Shown here: positions 50,880-61,613 of the stretch, one piece after another
Layout: the number at the start of each line of letters is the position of its first letter
Position numbering within the stretch: position 1 is the first letter of the stretch
Source: Adiantum capillus-veneris
Lineage: Eukaryota; Streptophyta; Polypodiopsida; Polypodiales; Pteridaceae
Direction: 5' to 3'
Length of the DNA: 64,000 nt
Assembly (NCBI GenBank): GCA_014529385.2
Contig: CM043956.1
Coordinates: forward strand, 65,126,620 to 65,190,619
Notes under the pieces: generated by a model
Told to the model about the DNA's origin: nothing
Databases searched by the model: none
The model's input: the letters and a program-made list of their open reading frames with translations, nothing else
Program-made: the position numbers and the translations under genes

Positions 50880-52290
50880 CTTACTCACATATACAGTCCA
50901 CCTCACCCATATATGACACCCATCTGTACGACTTGAACTTTATGGCATCTGTACTTTGGTTTGTTCTACCTTGCATGACATTACTCAAATGAAGAATTTT
51001 GTTGTTGCCCTTTATTCTCAAGAACTTGTTTTAGCATCTGACGATTTGGATACTAGTCACTTCTTCAATCTGCCTCCAGGTACGTAATTTTACGTTGTCA
51101 TGAAGCTCACTAATCACACCGTAAATCCCCTTATATTATTTTTACAGTATTACTTATCACATTCTGGTCATATTCCACTAACACTATTCTAAAAGATTCT
51201 CGGCTGGCGTTCTTTATGTACCAATCCACTATCTAACCTAATATCTTACTCCGTACTTCAATTGTTAAATATGCTAACTCTCTTATCTACAATTCTGGAT
51301 GTGTCTATTGCTCCCATTCCAAAAGAGAACAACACAGTTACAACCCTCTCCAGCTTGTACGAGCATTCTATTTTTGTGTGACCCCCTAATTTGAATGGTC
51401 ATTCTCTCAATTATATCTCTCTATGCACGCACACACTGCTTCGGCTTTGCTTTCTCATTAATTTAAAGGATTTTTTATTATGATCATTTGTCATTAAGAT
51501 ATGCTCATGTGAGCTAAGGTAGTGAACAACATTTTGTAAGTATCCTCCTACTCAAACATGTTCCAAATTGGTCTCACACATGTGATGAATGCTATATTTT
51601 TTATTTATTTTTATGCCTAGCCTAGTCTATTGGTCACAGACACACAGATCCGCCGATTTAGGCAGTGTGTAAATGCTCACCTTGGTGTAGATTCGCCGAT
51701 TTAGGCAACACCAATTCTCTGTGCAGATCCACCGATTTAGGCAGCACACTGACAACTTGCAAATTCACAATGGTAAATGCAGATCCGTCGATATAGGTAG
51801 CATTAGTGCAGATTCGTCGATCTAGGCAGCACATCTTATTGGTGTAGATTTGCCGGTTGAGGCAACGCCGATCACAAAATCATGCTGCAGTGGTTGCCAC
51901 CACTGCAACTGGTATGATTTTTTTACCCGGGTACATAATGAAAGTGATTTGGATATGGACTTATACTGTGGAATTGGAATTGGATTGGGATTTGGTATCT
52001 GGTGATTATTATGACAGTGTTTATGTGATGAGATTTGACATTATGAGATTGATGATGAGTGTGACCAATGATATCGTGATTCATCAGGGTATGACATATA
52101 CTGCTTATTCTAGCGGTATGGGACACTAGAATAGGTAGTATGTGGATGACGGCAGGCATAAGCAATGTTGTCTAATTTTATGGATTTTCTTTACTATTTG
52201 ATATAGATTTCTAATCATTGTTTTTGACAAGTATTTTTTGCAAATTTTTATCTTTGCAACTTAGGACAATTGCTTTCCAACGGAGAGGTA
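50879..52290. other. Copia-A interior, right part
   Basis: No intact gene. The piece 50934-51090 reads as a possible exon (MKNFVVALYSQELVLASDD) ending at a GTACGT donor-like site; source unknown. A cluster of six ~20-bp repeats (consensus AGATYCGYCGATTTAGGCA) lies at 51646-51870 (starts about 51646, 51689, 51725, 51781, 51810, 51846). The region ends with the purine tract AACGGAGAGG before the 3' LTR. Confidence 0.4.
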
Positions 52291-52775
52291 TGTTATAGAA
52301 TTGATATTTTATTATTTATTGCAGCTGACAGGTGGAAAAGACTAGACCCAGCTTGGCCTATGCGAATGGATATGTATATCATGTACATTTTATTATTCAA
52401 GTGCTCTTTTATGAGCTTTGGCCATTTATGATCAGTCGGCCAGTTTGTAACCAATTTGACCATTCAAGAAATCTATATAACAAATACGTGCAAGAGGGAA
52501 ATGGTCACTCTTGCACGGGGGGAGATTGCACCCAATGTCTGTGTACTTCTTCTCCCCTCTCCCCTCTTCTCTCTCGCCGTACCAACGTAGCACTCCACTC
52601 TAGGAGGTGCACTTGCACGTGCTCTCTCGTTCTATCATGCTCTCTTTGTCTCTCTGCTCGTGTATAACGTGGATTAGGCGTCGTGTGATTCGAGGTATGC
52701 AGATTTAGTCTTTTATGTCTCGCTATGTGCTATTTTCGAGTATTTTGCAGGGCATCCAGGCTTCCGACTTTAACA
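52291..52775 (+). repeat. 3' LTR of copia-A
   Basis: 485 bp, TGTTATAG...TTTAACA, matching 36720-37162 but with an extra ~41 bp (about 52504-52545, CACTCTTGCACGGGG...). Followed by target duplication TTGTA at 52776-52780. Confidence 0.8.
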
Positions 52776-53314
52776 TTGTAAGCTTCTAAGAAGGGCTACA
52801 TGGAGAGTTATCATCCGGATAGCCACTCCAGCGTTATGCGTAAATAGGGCCCAAGCCTATGCTGTACATACACTATGCAAAAGTATCATTACTAGCCTTT
52901 TTGTGTATTGAACACCTTATTAGAGAGTGTGGGACTTTGAAACATTTTGGAAATTTGAAATCAATACAAATCGCGTAAGTCTGAGAATTTTGTTAATTTG
53001 TAATTGAGATTCGTACATAAAGTGCTCTAAGATTATTGAAAAATACCTTCGGTTGCAAGCTATTGAATGGTTCATATTAGTTAAAGAGACGATTGTAAGA
53101 ATTGTTGGTATAAGAGAGTTGATAAAAATGTTCTTTAGGTGGTGTTCAAAAACACCTTATTTTGGTTTTTTGGAATCCCATGCCTTGTCCTAATTTACTA
53201 ATAAGGTGTTATTGAGTCCACTTTTTCAAAAGTGTGTGTATTTATCTCCCTAACTGTCTAAGCTATGGCTACCATCACCTTCAAGACACCTTGAGCTTAT
53301 TGCCTTCAAATCCA
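52776..53314 (+). repeat. Remainder of 5' LTR of copia-B, with a MITE
   Basis: Resumes the LTR begun at 36629-36719 and ends at ...TTCAAATCCA, just before a degenerate copia PBS (TACTATCAGAGCC, 53316-53328). It matches 55161-55387 except for a 300-bp insertion at 52911-53210. Confidence 0.65.
52911..53210. mobile_element. MITE in copia-B LTR
   Basis: 300-bp insertion relative to the other LTR. Terminal inverted repeats AACACCTTATTAG / CTAATAAGGTGTT are perfect. The flanks repeat TATTGA (or ATTG, depending on the exact ends) on both sides, while the uninterrupted LTR has it once. No ORF. The superfamily is unclear because the duplication length is ambiguous. Confidence 0.75.
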
Positions 53315-53736
53315 CTACTATCAGAGCCTGTCTTCCGATCTAGAGCTTTGACCCTTCTCTCCTGCGTGCGAAAGCTTGTTTGGATATTGTGAGGGAATCT
53401 TTGCATGCAGCCTCTTTTGAGCAAGGAAATAGAGCTTGAAGCAGTTGAGGGGCTGTAGTGCTTGTTGCAAAGCATCTTGGTAAAACAAGCCAAGGCAAGG
53501 AGACGAGACTGAGAAAATCAGAGCCACGGTACTCTTCACCTCCCTTAATCAACGGTGCGTGCACATGAGCTCCATCCCAAGCCAAGGCTCAAGGGAGCTT
53601 AGGTGCATAAGAAGATTCAGCGGATCTATAAAATTGGGTAGCTTCAGAAATCTTTGGAGTAGTTAGATCTGGTCACTTTGGGCAAGCAAACCAAGGTAGA
53701 TTTGGAAATTGGAAGAATATGTAAAAGTGTGTGTAA

Positions 53737-53773
<37 letters not shown>

Positions 53774-55067
53774 TTGCATCAGAGTCTGAAGCGGGGCACC
53801 ACTGAAATCAGGTAGCGAGTAGAGCGCTATAAGGTGTATTCAATAGACATCGTGTTGCAAGAGGGAACTTGACAGCGCTGCAGGAGGGAATTACCGACCT
53901 TGTGAGCTTGATTGCTTCACACACACACACACACACACACTTGCATCTTCTGAAGGCTCTCCTCTGGTGGCCCCTATCCAAATTGAACCTCATGGATGTA
54001 AGTATAGGAACAAGGAGACCTCAGCTGAAACTTCAAATCCCTCAAAATCTTGAAAACGCCACGCCCCTCTTTGGCCGGTATTTGGTTTCTTTTGATAGGT
54101 TCTGCTCGTCAAATTCGTCCTCTTCTTATAAAGCTTTAATATTTTTTTTTTTTTTTCAAACGACCTCCCACCCCTTTGCTCACTTAATCCCCTTAAGCGG
54201 TGTGTTCCACATGCATTGCGCATTGCAAAATCCTTCGCAAACGGGAATCCTCATTTTGTGGAAGCTCGAAAAACTCCGCAACACATAGCAAGTCGCTCTC
54301 AAACCCGCATACAATTGCACAACCTTGCATCGGACATTCAAAAATTTGAAAGTCTATTTCTCAACTTCAAAGTACGCAGGGCTAAAAGTTTTGACTCAAG
54401 GCACTCAATCAAGCTTCAAAGTTTTTCTAAACCTTTCGATTTCGTGCATTCTCTCAAGTCTCAATTGTTTTGAAAGCATTGCAGAAGCTTATTTTTCATC
54501 TGTACAAAAGCATTGCATACTTCTCGTTTTATTATGCATTTTATTTTCTTGTGCACTCAAGGCATGATAACAAAGCCTTGCCTTTCATTATGTCTACCGA
54601 AACTATCTACAAGAGATGTGAGAGGACTAGACACTATCCGAGTTATATCTGGAGGTACGACCTTCCCCGAAAGAATCCCTCGTGCTGACATCATTCACAC
54701 GATGTTACATATGCTAAATGTCTTTGTCAATAAGAGAACCAAAGGTGAAGATATCGTCAACAAATTATGCACATGCTACAGTGGTGGCTGCAGCAAACCA
54801 TATCAGATGATGAAGACGACTAGGAGCAAGGGGAGGTTCTACTAACAGTAGACATTGATAGTTATAGGTATGGTTATCTCTCTCCTTTCATCTTTAAGGG
54901 GAGGAAACCTTAAAGACTGTGTGACACCATGTCTGTTTGAGACCATGATTTAGTATATGTGACTGCCATAGTCTATGTGACTACCCCAGTCTGTGTGACT
55001 CCTTGCCTGTGTGGCATTGAGTCTCGACCCAACTTGCTTCAGTATAGTCCATGCCTAAGGGGAGGGT
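53315..55067 (+). other. Copia-B interior (non-autonomous)
   Basis: About 1.75 kb between PBS-like site and purine tract (AAGGGGAGGG, 55057-55066). No integrase or reverse transcriptase. An ATG at 54591 opens a short frame (MSTETIYK...) vaguely like a copia gag start. A longer overlapping frame runs 54513-54845. (CA)n at about 53742-53770 and 53919-53940. Most likely a deletion derivative. Confidence 0.4.
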
Positions 55068-55387
55068 TGTTGAGATAGGTATGTCCTTCTTCGGGGACTA
55101 TGGGAAATACCTCTATATGTGCATACCTTTTGCTATTGACATTTAGCCTATGAGTTGTAAGCTTCTAAGAAGGGCTACATGGAGAGTTATCAGACAGATA
55201 GCCACTCTAGCTTTATGAATAAATAAGGCCCAAGCCTATGCTGTACATACACTATGAAAAAGTATCATTACTAATCTTTTTGTGTATTGAGTTCACTTTT
55301 TCAAAGTGTCTATATTTCTCTCTCTAATTGTCTCAGCTATGGCTGTCTTCACCTTCAAACCCCCTTGAGCTTATTTCCTTCAAACCA
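55068..55387 (+). repeat. 3' LTR of copia-B
   Basis: 320 bp starting TGTTGAGATAGG after a purine tract and ending CTTCAAACCA. It matches the split 5' LTR at 36629-36719 and 52776-53314. The sequence beyond is the ORF2-type relic on the minus strand. The 5-bp flanks of copia-B do not match, so its target duplication is not confirmed. Confidence 0.65.
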
Positions 55388-57613
55388 AGAACCTCTCTTA
55401 GCAGCTGATTGGCTCTCTTCAATTCTTCTATTTCCTTGAGAAATTTCTCTTCTCTTTGTACCCGCATCAATGCAAGGTCTTGTATTTGTGTTTGTTCCAG
55501 GTTCAGCTCAAGTTCGAGGTCTTTGTTCCTCTTTTTGAAAGTCTTATAGACTTCATTTGATCCCTTGATTGAGAATACAGTGGGGTTTTCTTTTATCTGT
55601 CTTAGAAATGCCGCTTGATCATTGATTCGTTGCCTAGAGTACTGCAAGGAGGCATTAGCTACATCTAGCTGCACTTGGATCTTTTGTATGGACAGAGTAG
55701 TGGTTAAAAGTTCATTGGTTACTTCTATTTGTTGTTGATCTTTGCTTTTGCATGTGTCAAATAACTTTGTCAGGAGCTCTCCCAGCTCTTCCATTTCTTT
55801 CTGTTGTTTCTCCCTGGAAATCTGGTGTTGTTCTGCTTCATTTTTCAGCTCTTTATTCTGTCTTTGAAGATCTTCAGTGATGTTCAATATATCATCTAGC
55901 TCTCCTTGTAGAGAATCAATGACTTGTTCCAGCTCTTTAGCCTTGGCAGTTCGGCTAAGTGCTATTGTTCTCATCTTGTCTGTCATCAGCTACATTTGCT
56001 TTGCATACTCATTTACTTGCATGATGACTTCATCACTGGTTTCCCAGTCTTCAGGTTCTACCTAGGATTGTTTAGAAGTTTCTACCATTTTGGTTTGTGG
56101 CTCGTTTGTTGGTGTAGTGGTTTCTGCTTGTGGCCATGGAGGTGGTTCTATTGCTTCTTCTTGAGGCTTTGCAGGTGTAACCACTTTTTCTTCTTGAGGC
56201 TTTGTTGATACTTCACCTGTTTCTGCTTGAGATGTCGTAGATAAAGGTCCTGCTTTAATTGTTTCTTCTTGAGCTACTGTAGAGGAAGGTCCTGCTTCAG
56301 CTATTTCTACTTCCTTGGGTTGTTCGAAACTAGATTCTTCTTGTTGCTTAGGACTCTTTTTCCTTTGCTTCATTGCCTTCATTAGATCTGTTGCTGAAGG
56401 CCTTGGACTCGGAATGGGCTGATATTCTTGTTTTGTAGTTGGTGGGTCTTGGAGACATCTCTCCTTGATAAAGATGTGACTCGCTTTGTTGTGCAAGTTC
56501 TGCTTGTCTTTGTTGCTCAGCCACTTCTTACGTTGCTTTTCTTTGAGCTTCTAGAGCTTCTTCAATCTTTAAAGCTTCAACTTTCGCATACATCCGCTCG
56601 AGTAAATCTTTGAGATCCTCTAGAACCTTCTTTGTAGGGTTCTTGGTTCTTGGTCCCTTTACCTTCCTTGGACTCCATTTTTCAGGGTCTTCACCTGCAG
56701 CTTGGTGGCTCCTTTCATATGTTTGCTTTTCTCTTCGAGATCTATACCTTTTTTGTTGCGGTTCCTCTTGGTGGGCTGCCACTGCTTTCTTTTTCATTGC
56801 TTCCCTCCTTGCCCTGGTTTCTTCGTTGTCAAAGATTTCATTGTTGTGGGCTTCATGGGAACTTTCTACAGATTCCTCATCTGGTTTATATACTCTTACT
56901 GTTGATCTAGTGGTCCGCGGCGGAGAAGGTTGAGTTGAAATGATCCATGTGTTCTAAATCTAGGGCTGGCTGCAAGTTGTCGTCCATTCCAATAGCATGA
57001 TATGCTATTCTTGTTAGAACTTTTGGAGCGTCCATATATGTAATCTTTCCCTCTTTCTTTGTGCCCTTCAATGTTGTAAGCATGTACTCCGCATGATCTA
57101 TTGCTTACTGGTTGTCGACTTCAATACTTGAGTGAAAGTAGTCGCAACTGCATGGTTTGGAGTTGTGTACCGTGGCAGTCTCTTTGAGAGGAAGTGGAAA
57201 TATTGATGGTAGAAGTGAGCTGGATCCTCCACTTGCCTTTGGATGAGATCAACAAATGTGGTAGCAACAGTATCCTTTGTAAAAGTACCTACTATCTTTC
57301 TATCTCTAGCCCACATTGTCATTCCTTTTGTTGGCAGCTTCAATGCATCGGCCACTACATCTTTAGTGATCACCATTTCAGCATTTTCCCCCTATTGATG
57401 TGGGATTTGGGCCGATCCATCTTCTTTAATCGTGGATAGCAATTCATATGATTTCTGGAAATCCACTCCGCATGGTCTCTCGTCGTAGAAATTCGAAGCC
57501 CCAGGCCTTCTATTCGCTTCTTTGGTGTCTGGCTTTGTAGCTAAATCATAACCCTCCTTAGGTAGCTGTTTGGAGGTGACAACAATAGGTGACAACAACA
57601 TACAAGTGACCAC
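55388..57613 (-). pseudogene. N-terminal part of a diverged ORF2-type retroelement protein
   Basis: Minus-strand relic in the family-1 ORF2 order. An N-terminal domain at about 57613-57098 has GVDFQKSYELLSTIKEDG aligning with GVDVKRVWEFVTSIKEDG, and YHQYFHFLSKRLPRYTTPNHAVATTF with YNQYFHMC...ATTFTW. A charged and Pro/Gln-rich stretch (56797-56062) follows, then a long coiled coil (55986-55390). Stops at about 57392, 57098 and 56062 break it. The matching C-terminal half lies at 35495-36460, beyond the nested copia elements. Confidence 0.55.
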
Positions 57614-57639
57614 CCAGTCAACGCGCCCGTTGGGTTAGC

Positions 57640-58518
57640 CGGCCAAAGTTTTGATGTGGTCACATTATTTTTTCGATGTTTAATACATCAAACCCTGTAA
57701 AAGCCTAATGAAAATCGTCAATGTCAAGTCTCAATCAAAGATGTAATTTTTCCAATGATGTATGTAAAGGTCCATGCGAAGTTGGCCGCCGGCCACTTTC
57801 GAAATCCCTAGGTATATAATACACTAAGGTTAGTGGGAAAAGGGAGATTATTTTTTGAAGATAAGGGACTACTGCATTATGTACAGAGAGCTACCTCTTT
57901 GCTCCAACTTGTAATCATCGCTTCTGGGGCTACGGTAATCCAAATTCAGTTTTGTTTCCTGCATTGTGTTCCTCTTACTCTGCTCTTTCATTCAAGTGTA
58001 AGCATTCAAGATTCGGTGAAGGTTTCAAACGCATCCGTTTAGGACTTAAATCGCTGTTTTGAGTGTTTATATGCGTATTTTATGTTGTTTTGACCCTAGG
58101 AGAGTCTTTAGGGACCCAAAAACGACCCTTTAGGATCATCCGTTTACTGTTTTTGCGTACTTTTGAACGAACACTCGCGATCGTTGTACCTCTCCAGAAT
58201 GCTGTGACAGTGATAGGATATATTCCTGATAGTCCCCTGTAGCTTCCCTTCAAGTTTCGTGCGATTCTGATATGATTTGCATGGTGAACGGGCGTGATGA
58301 CTGTAGATCTGTGTAGAAGGACATAGGCAGATTACTTGGCTTTAGTGCGATTGATTTTCTTGTAGAGTTAGTAGCTGCATCTCTTCGAGTTCACTTCATT
58401 AGGATTGACACCCTAGTGAGTTTCCATGCCTCATCCGAGTCGCTTCCCTTGTATCGATAATTGTATGCTGATGCTTGAGAGCTATGCTATGGACGTCCGT
58501 CGCGGCGACCCGCAAACA
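57640..58518 (+). repeat. 5' LTR of family-2 gypsy element (left border uncertain)
   Basis: The right border is firm: ...CCCGCAAACA followed by the PBS at 58520. A TATA box TATATAATAC lies near 57812. The end segment GACGTCCGTCGCGGCG is shared with family-1 LTRs, showing common ancestry. A degenerate copy of the leader motif (CGCGATCGTTGTACC) lies at about 58176-58190. The left border was not resolved because no second LTR is in the window. Confidence 0.55.
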
Positions 58519-58519
58519 T

Positions 58520-58537
58520 TGGCGCCGTTGCCGGGGA
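58520..58537 (+). other. Primer-binding site of family-2 element (tRNA-Asp)
   Basis: TGGCGCCGTTGCCGGGGA, as recalled the exact Athila-type PBS complementary to tRNA-Asp, one base after the LTR end. It establishes a plus-strand Ty3/gypsy element whose coding part is not in the window. Confidence 0.8.
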
Positions 58538-60900
58538 ATGAATCTTAGGTGATGAGTGACCGAGTGCGTATTCAGAGTTTTCTTATTGTTCCAAAAGATA
58601 ATTTCCATTCCATTTACATTTTAGTGAAGCATCTAGACAGCAGTTTAGTGCTCAATGGAGTCTAGGGTCAATGGATTGGCTAGATCTACTCTTGAGAGAT
58701 ATAAGGAGTTGTGGTGAGGTTGCTTTAAGCATTTTTTCTCTTCAAATTTCTTTGTATTGATTGAGTACTAATCCATCATCCATTTTTTATCTTGTTTGTT
58801 TTGTTTGATTCATTTTCTTATGTTCTTTCATTTCTGTACTTAGGTGTAGGATAAGTAAATCACATTCCAGTCAGATTTGGGGTAAAAGTTAGAGTCGACA
58901 AACCAGAAAACCATAACTTTGGCAAAAAGGCCATAAGATTCTGAAATTTTGAAAATTTGACCAAACAGAGCTGAAATTGATTCAAATCACAAAGTGGTAG
59001 CACCAAACACTGGGAAATACTTTTCAGAGAGAGCCTGTAAAATTTCATCAGATTTGGCTTTGGTACTACGATCACGATCGGTGTACCTCAGTGCCAGAAT
59101 TGTACAAGATTTGACATGTGCCTTCCTAATAGTATTCTGAACAAGTTTGTCTAAAACAACCACACCCAAAAACATCAAAAAACAAGAAAATCAGGCCACT
59201 TGGACAAAACCAGCTTGAGAGACCCAGAAAGTGCAAAATCTTAGCTTTTAGTGATCCAAATTCAAAAAGACTTGGGGGATAGCCTTAAAACATCAGTTTC
59301 TACAAGCCACTGAATACAGATCCAAGTCAAAAACTGCTAAATTGTCATAGAAATTGACTTTCAGTAGACCAAAAAACATCAAAACTGGGAAGAAACCATG
59401 CAGAGGAATAGCCTGTGTATAGGACAAGCCTAGGTATCTCTCAAATCCCAAATCAAACATCAAAATCAATCAAACTTGATGAAATTGGAAAATCAGGCAC
59501 TTCAGACCAATTCTTGACTTTTTTGAGTCCAAATACAAAAAGAATTGGCAGGTAGTCTTAAAATAGCCTAGTGAACAGGCTGGTGAAGTTTCATCCAATC
59601 TGGGCTCCAAACTACGATCGCGATCGGTGTACCTCAGTGCCAGATTTTGACCAGACTTTATCCACACATACACCTAGGTTATATAAGATACCAAGAGTTG
59701 TCAAAATGAAAAAAAAAACACCAAAATAGCCAAAAATAGAAGACAGTCAGGAAACCACTGCAGCAGACCAAGATCTGGTGAAAACATGACTTTTTCTTGT
59801 CCAAATTCAAAAAGATTTGGGGAGTAGACTGTACACATCATTGTCTACCATATCCACAAGTTTCATCTGATTTGGGCTCAAAACTACGATCGCGATCGGT
59901 GTACCATAGTGACATTTTGACTTGAGACTTGGTGAGTAGGTAGCTGATAACTAGATAAACAACTTTCTCAAAAGAACCAGGGTCAAAAAACCAAAAGACA
60001 GTTGTCAAATAGGGCAAACACTGATCACTGATCCTTCAGACCAAAATTTTGAGAAAATTCAAGTTTTTGTGATCCAAATGCAAAGTGAGATTGGGAATAG
60101 ACTAATCATACCCATGTCTATCAACTCCTAAAATTTCATGCAAAAGGAGATGGAACTACGATCGCGATCGGTGTACCCCAGTGACATTCTGGATTAAAAA
60201 TTTATGAGTAGGTAGCTGACATCTAGTGCAACATATTTTCCAAAAGGAGCAAGGTCAAAAAAGAAAAAGAAAGTGGTCAAAAGTCCCATTTACATAATCA
60301 TGCCAATAACGGCAGAACCACCTGGGATTTGGGTTTTCATTGGTCAAAACATCTCCAAATTCAAAAATACAAAGACACGTGGTATCAAGACATCAAGGGC
60401 TAGCTACTGTGCAAAAATCTTCCAAATCTGTGACATGGGGTCAACGATCGCGATTGGTGTACCTCTACATAGTGGGGCAATCTTACTTCATAAGTTTGTA
60501 GGCCTACTTGAGTACATCCCAAATCTCAAGTTTGAGTGAAAAATACCCTTTGGAAGCCAAGATACAAGCCAAAGTTCCTGTGTTCTGGTCCTGAAACTAT
60601 TTTGAGTGTTGTTTCAAGTGTAGTTCACTAAAATTGCTCTAACTTTTGATAGACAACTCCAAATTGAGTCGGGTATAGCTAGGAAAAAAGCTTGCGGGCA
60701 ATAGCACACACCTAGACCTGAATTTTGGTTTCGAGCTGAATTTTTCTAGGTTTCCTAATTCCAAACTTTTAGGGTACCCAGAACCAATTTCCAGAGACCA
60801 AAAAAGTCACAAATTCCTGACTTTTTAGAGACTTGACCAGGGGCAAAAAGGCATTGTGTGCACTAGGCCAAGGTGTTCTTATCAAGGACCATCTTGAGAG
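58538..60900 (+). repeat. Family-2 leader with ~273-bp palindrome array
   Basis: Motif with palindromic core CGATCGCGATCG followed by GTGTACC at 59065-59087 (one change), 59611-59633, 59883-59905, 60155-60177 and 60441-60463. Start spacings are 546 (two periods), 272, 272 and 286. Each motif is preceded by a TTTCATC.RATTTGGGCT-like stretch and followed by CAGTGNCA. The units share further patches such as CCAAATTCAAAAAGA. No gag follows before 60.9 kb, so the element is truncated. Confidence 0.75.
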
Positions 60901-60919
60901 TATTGAGTGAGGCTTAAAC

Positions 60920-61399
60920 ATGACAACTCATCAATCATTAGGGTTTCCCACTCAACTCAGAGCTATGCCACATACACAAACAGCCAGAAATACTGCAACA
61001 CCTAAACAAGAGGGTTGTTTACGGTGCGAGGTCGCGCTTGATACTCTAGTTGTCAAGTACATGATTTCAAGCCAATCACTGTTACTCTCGTTTTGGTATA
61101 TGCGATCACAAATGCTCAATGGTAAGTACATTCCTATGGACCAGGTTTCTGCAGGTTTGGAAGATAATCCTGCTGTGGATGTGGAAGTGATTGATAAAGA
61201 GCATGGCCTACTGTTGGTGGTTACAATAAGGGAGCTATGCAGTCTTCAGCATTTGCGGCATGACATAATTGAAGAGTCAATGGACAAGGACCTATCAGAT
61301 TTTTCCTTTTTCCTAGCTGGCCGTAAGGTGATGCGGCGAAGGGAAAAAGATATTTTGTGCAAAGAGTTGGATGGTCGGGTTGAAGTAGTGTCAATGTAA
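60920..61399 (+). CDS. Hypothetical ORF, convergent with the Ulp1-FCP1 gene
   Basis: Open frame of up to 159 residues ending at TAA 61397-61399. The better-looking part is 61109-61399 (IRELCSLQHLRHDIIEE, DFSFFLAGRKVMRRREKD), which has the alternating pattern of a ubiquitin-like or PB1-type fold; this is weak inference. The first 60 residues look non-coding. It could be the last exon of a longer gene. A (TC)n tract (about 61527-61580) separates it from the convergent gene. Confidence 0.3.
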   Translation: MTTHQSLGFPTQLRAMPHTQTARNTATPKQEGCLRCEVALDTLVVKYMISSQSLLLSFWYMRSQMLNGKYIPMDQVSAGLEDNPAVDVEVIDKEHGLLLVVTIRELCSLQHLRHDIIEESMDKDLSDFSFFLAGRKVMRRREKDILCKELDGRVEVVSM

Positions 61400-61518
61400 C
61401 AGATATTCTTGTGAACCCAAGTGTATACAAATGAATTTCAATACATGAAGTTTATTGAGCTCATTTGTCAATTGTGCCCTGTGAAAAAGTGTGCTTGAAA
61501 TACATTTCTTTACCATGT

Positions 61519-61583
<65 letters not shown>

Positions 61584-61613
61584 GTTAGACAAGACAAAGA
61601 CATGATAAAAGAG

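Larger units (their letters stand above)
36720..52775 (+). mobile_element. Copia-A LTR retrotransposon (non-autonomous remnant, hosts the Tat element)
   Basis: Bounded by LTRs 36720-37162 and 52291-52775 with an exact 5-bp target duplication TTGTA (36715-36719 and 52776-52780). PBS at 37164. After subtracting the gypsy element (40531-50843), the interior is about 4.8 kb and shows no gag, integrase or reverse-transcriptase motif. It is a LARD-like or heavily eroded element. It sits inside the 5' LTR of copia-B. Confidence 0.7.

Noticed and set aside
60441-60463. Family-2 motif as a tRNA-gene or origin element
   Set aside because: The palindrome recurs as part of a ~273-bp repeat after a retroelement PBS; no tRNA fold or replication feature is present.
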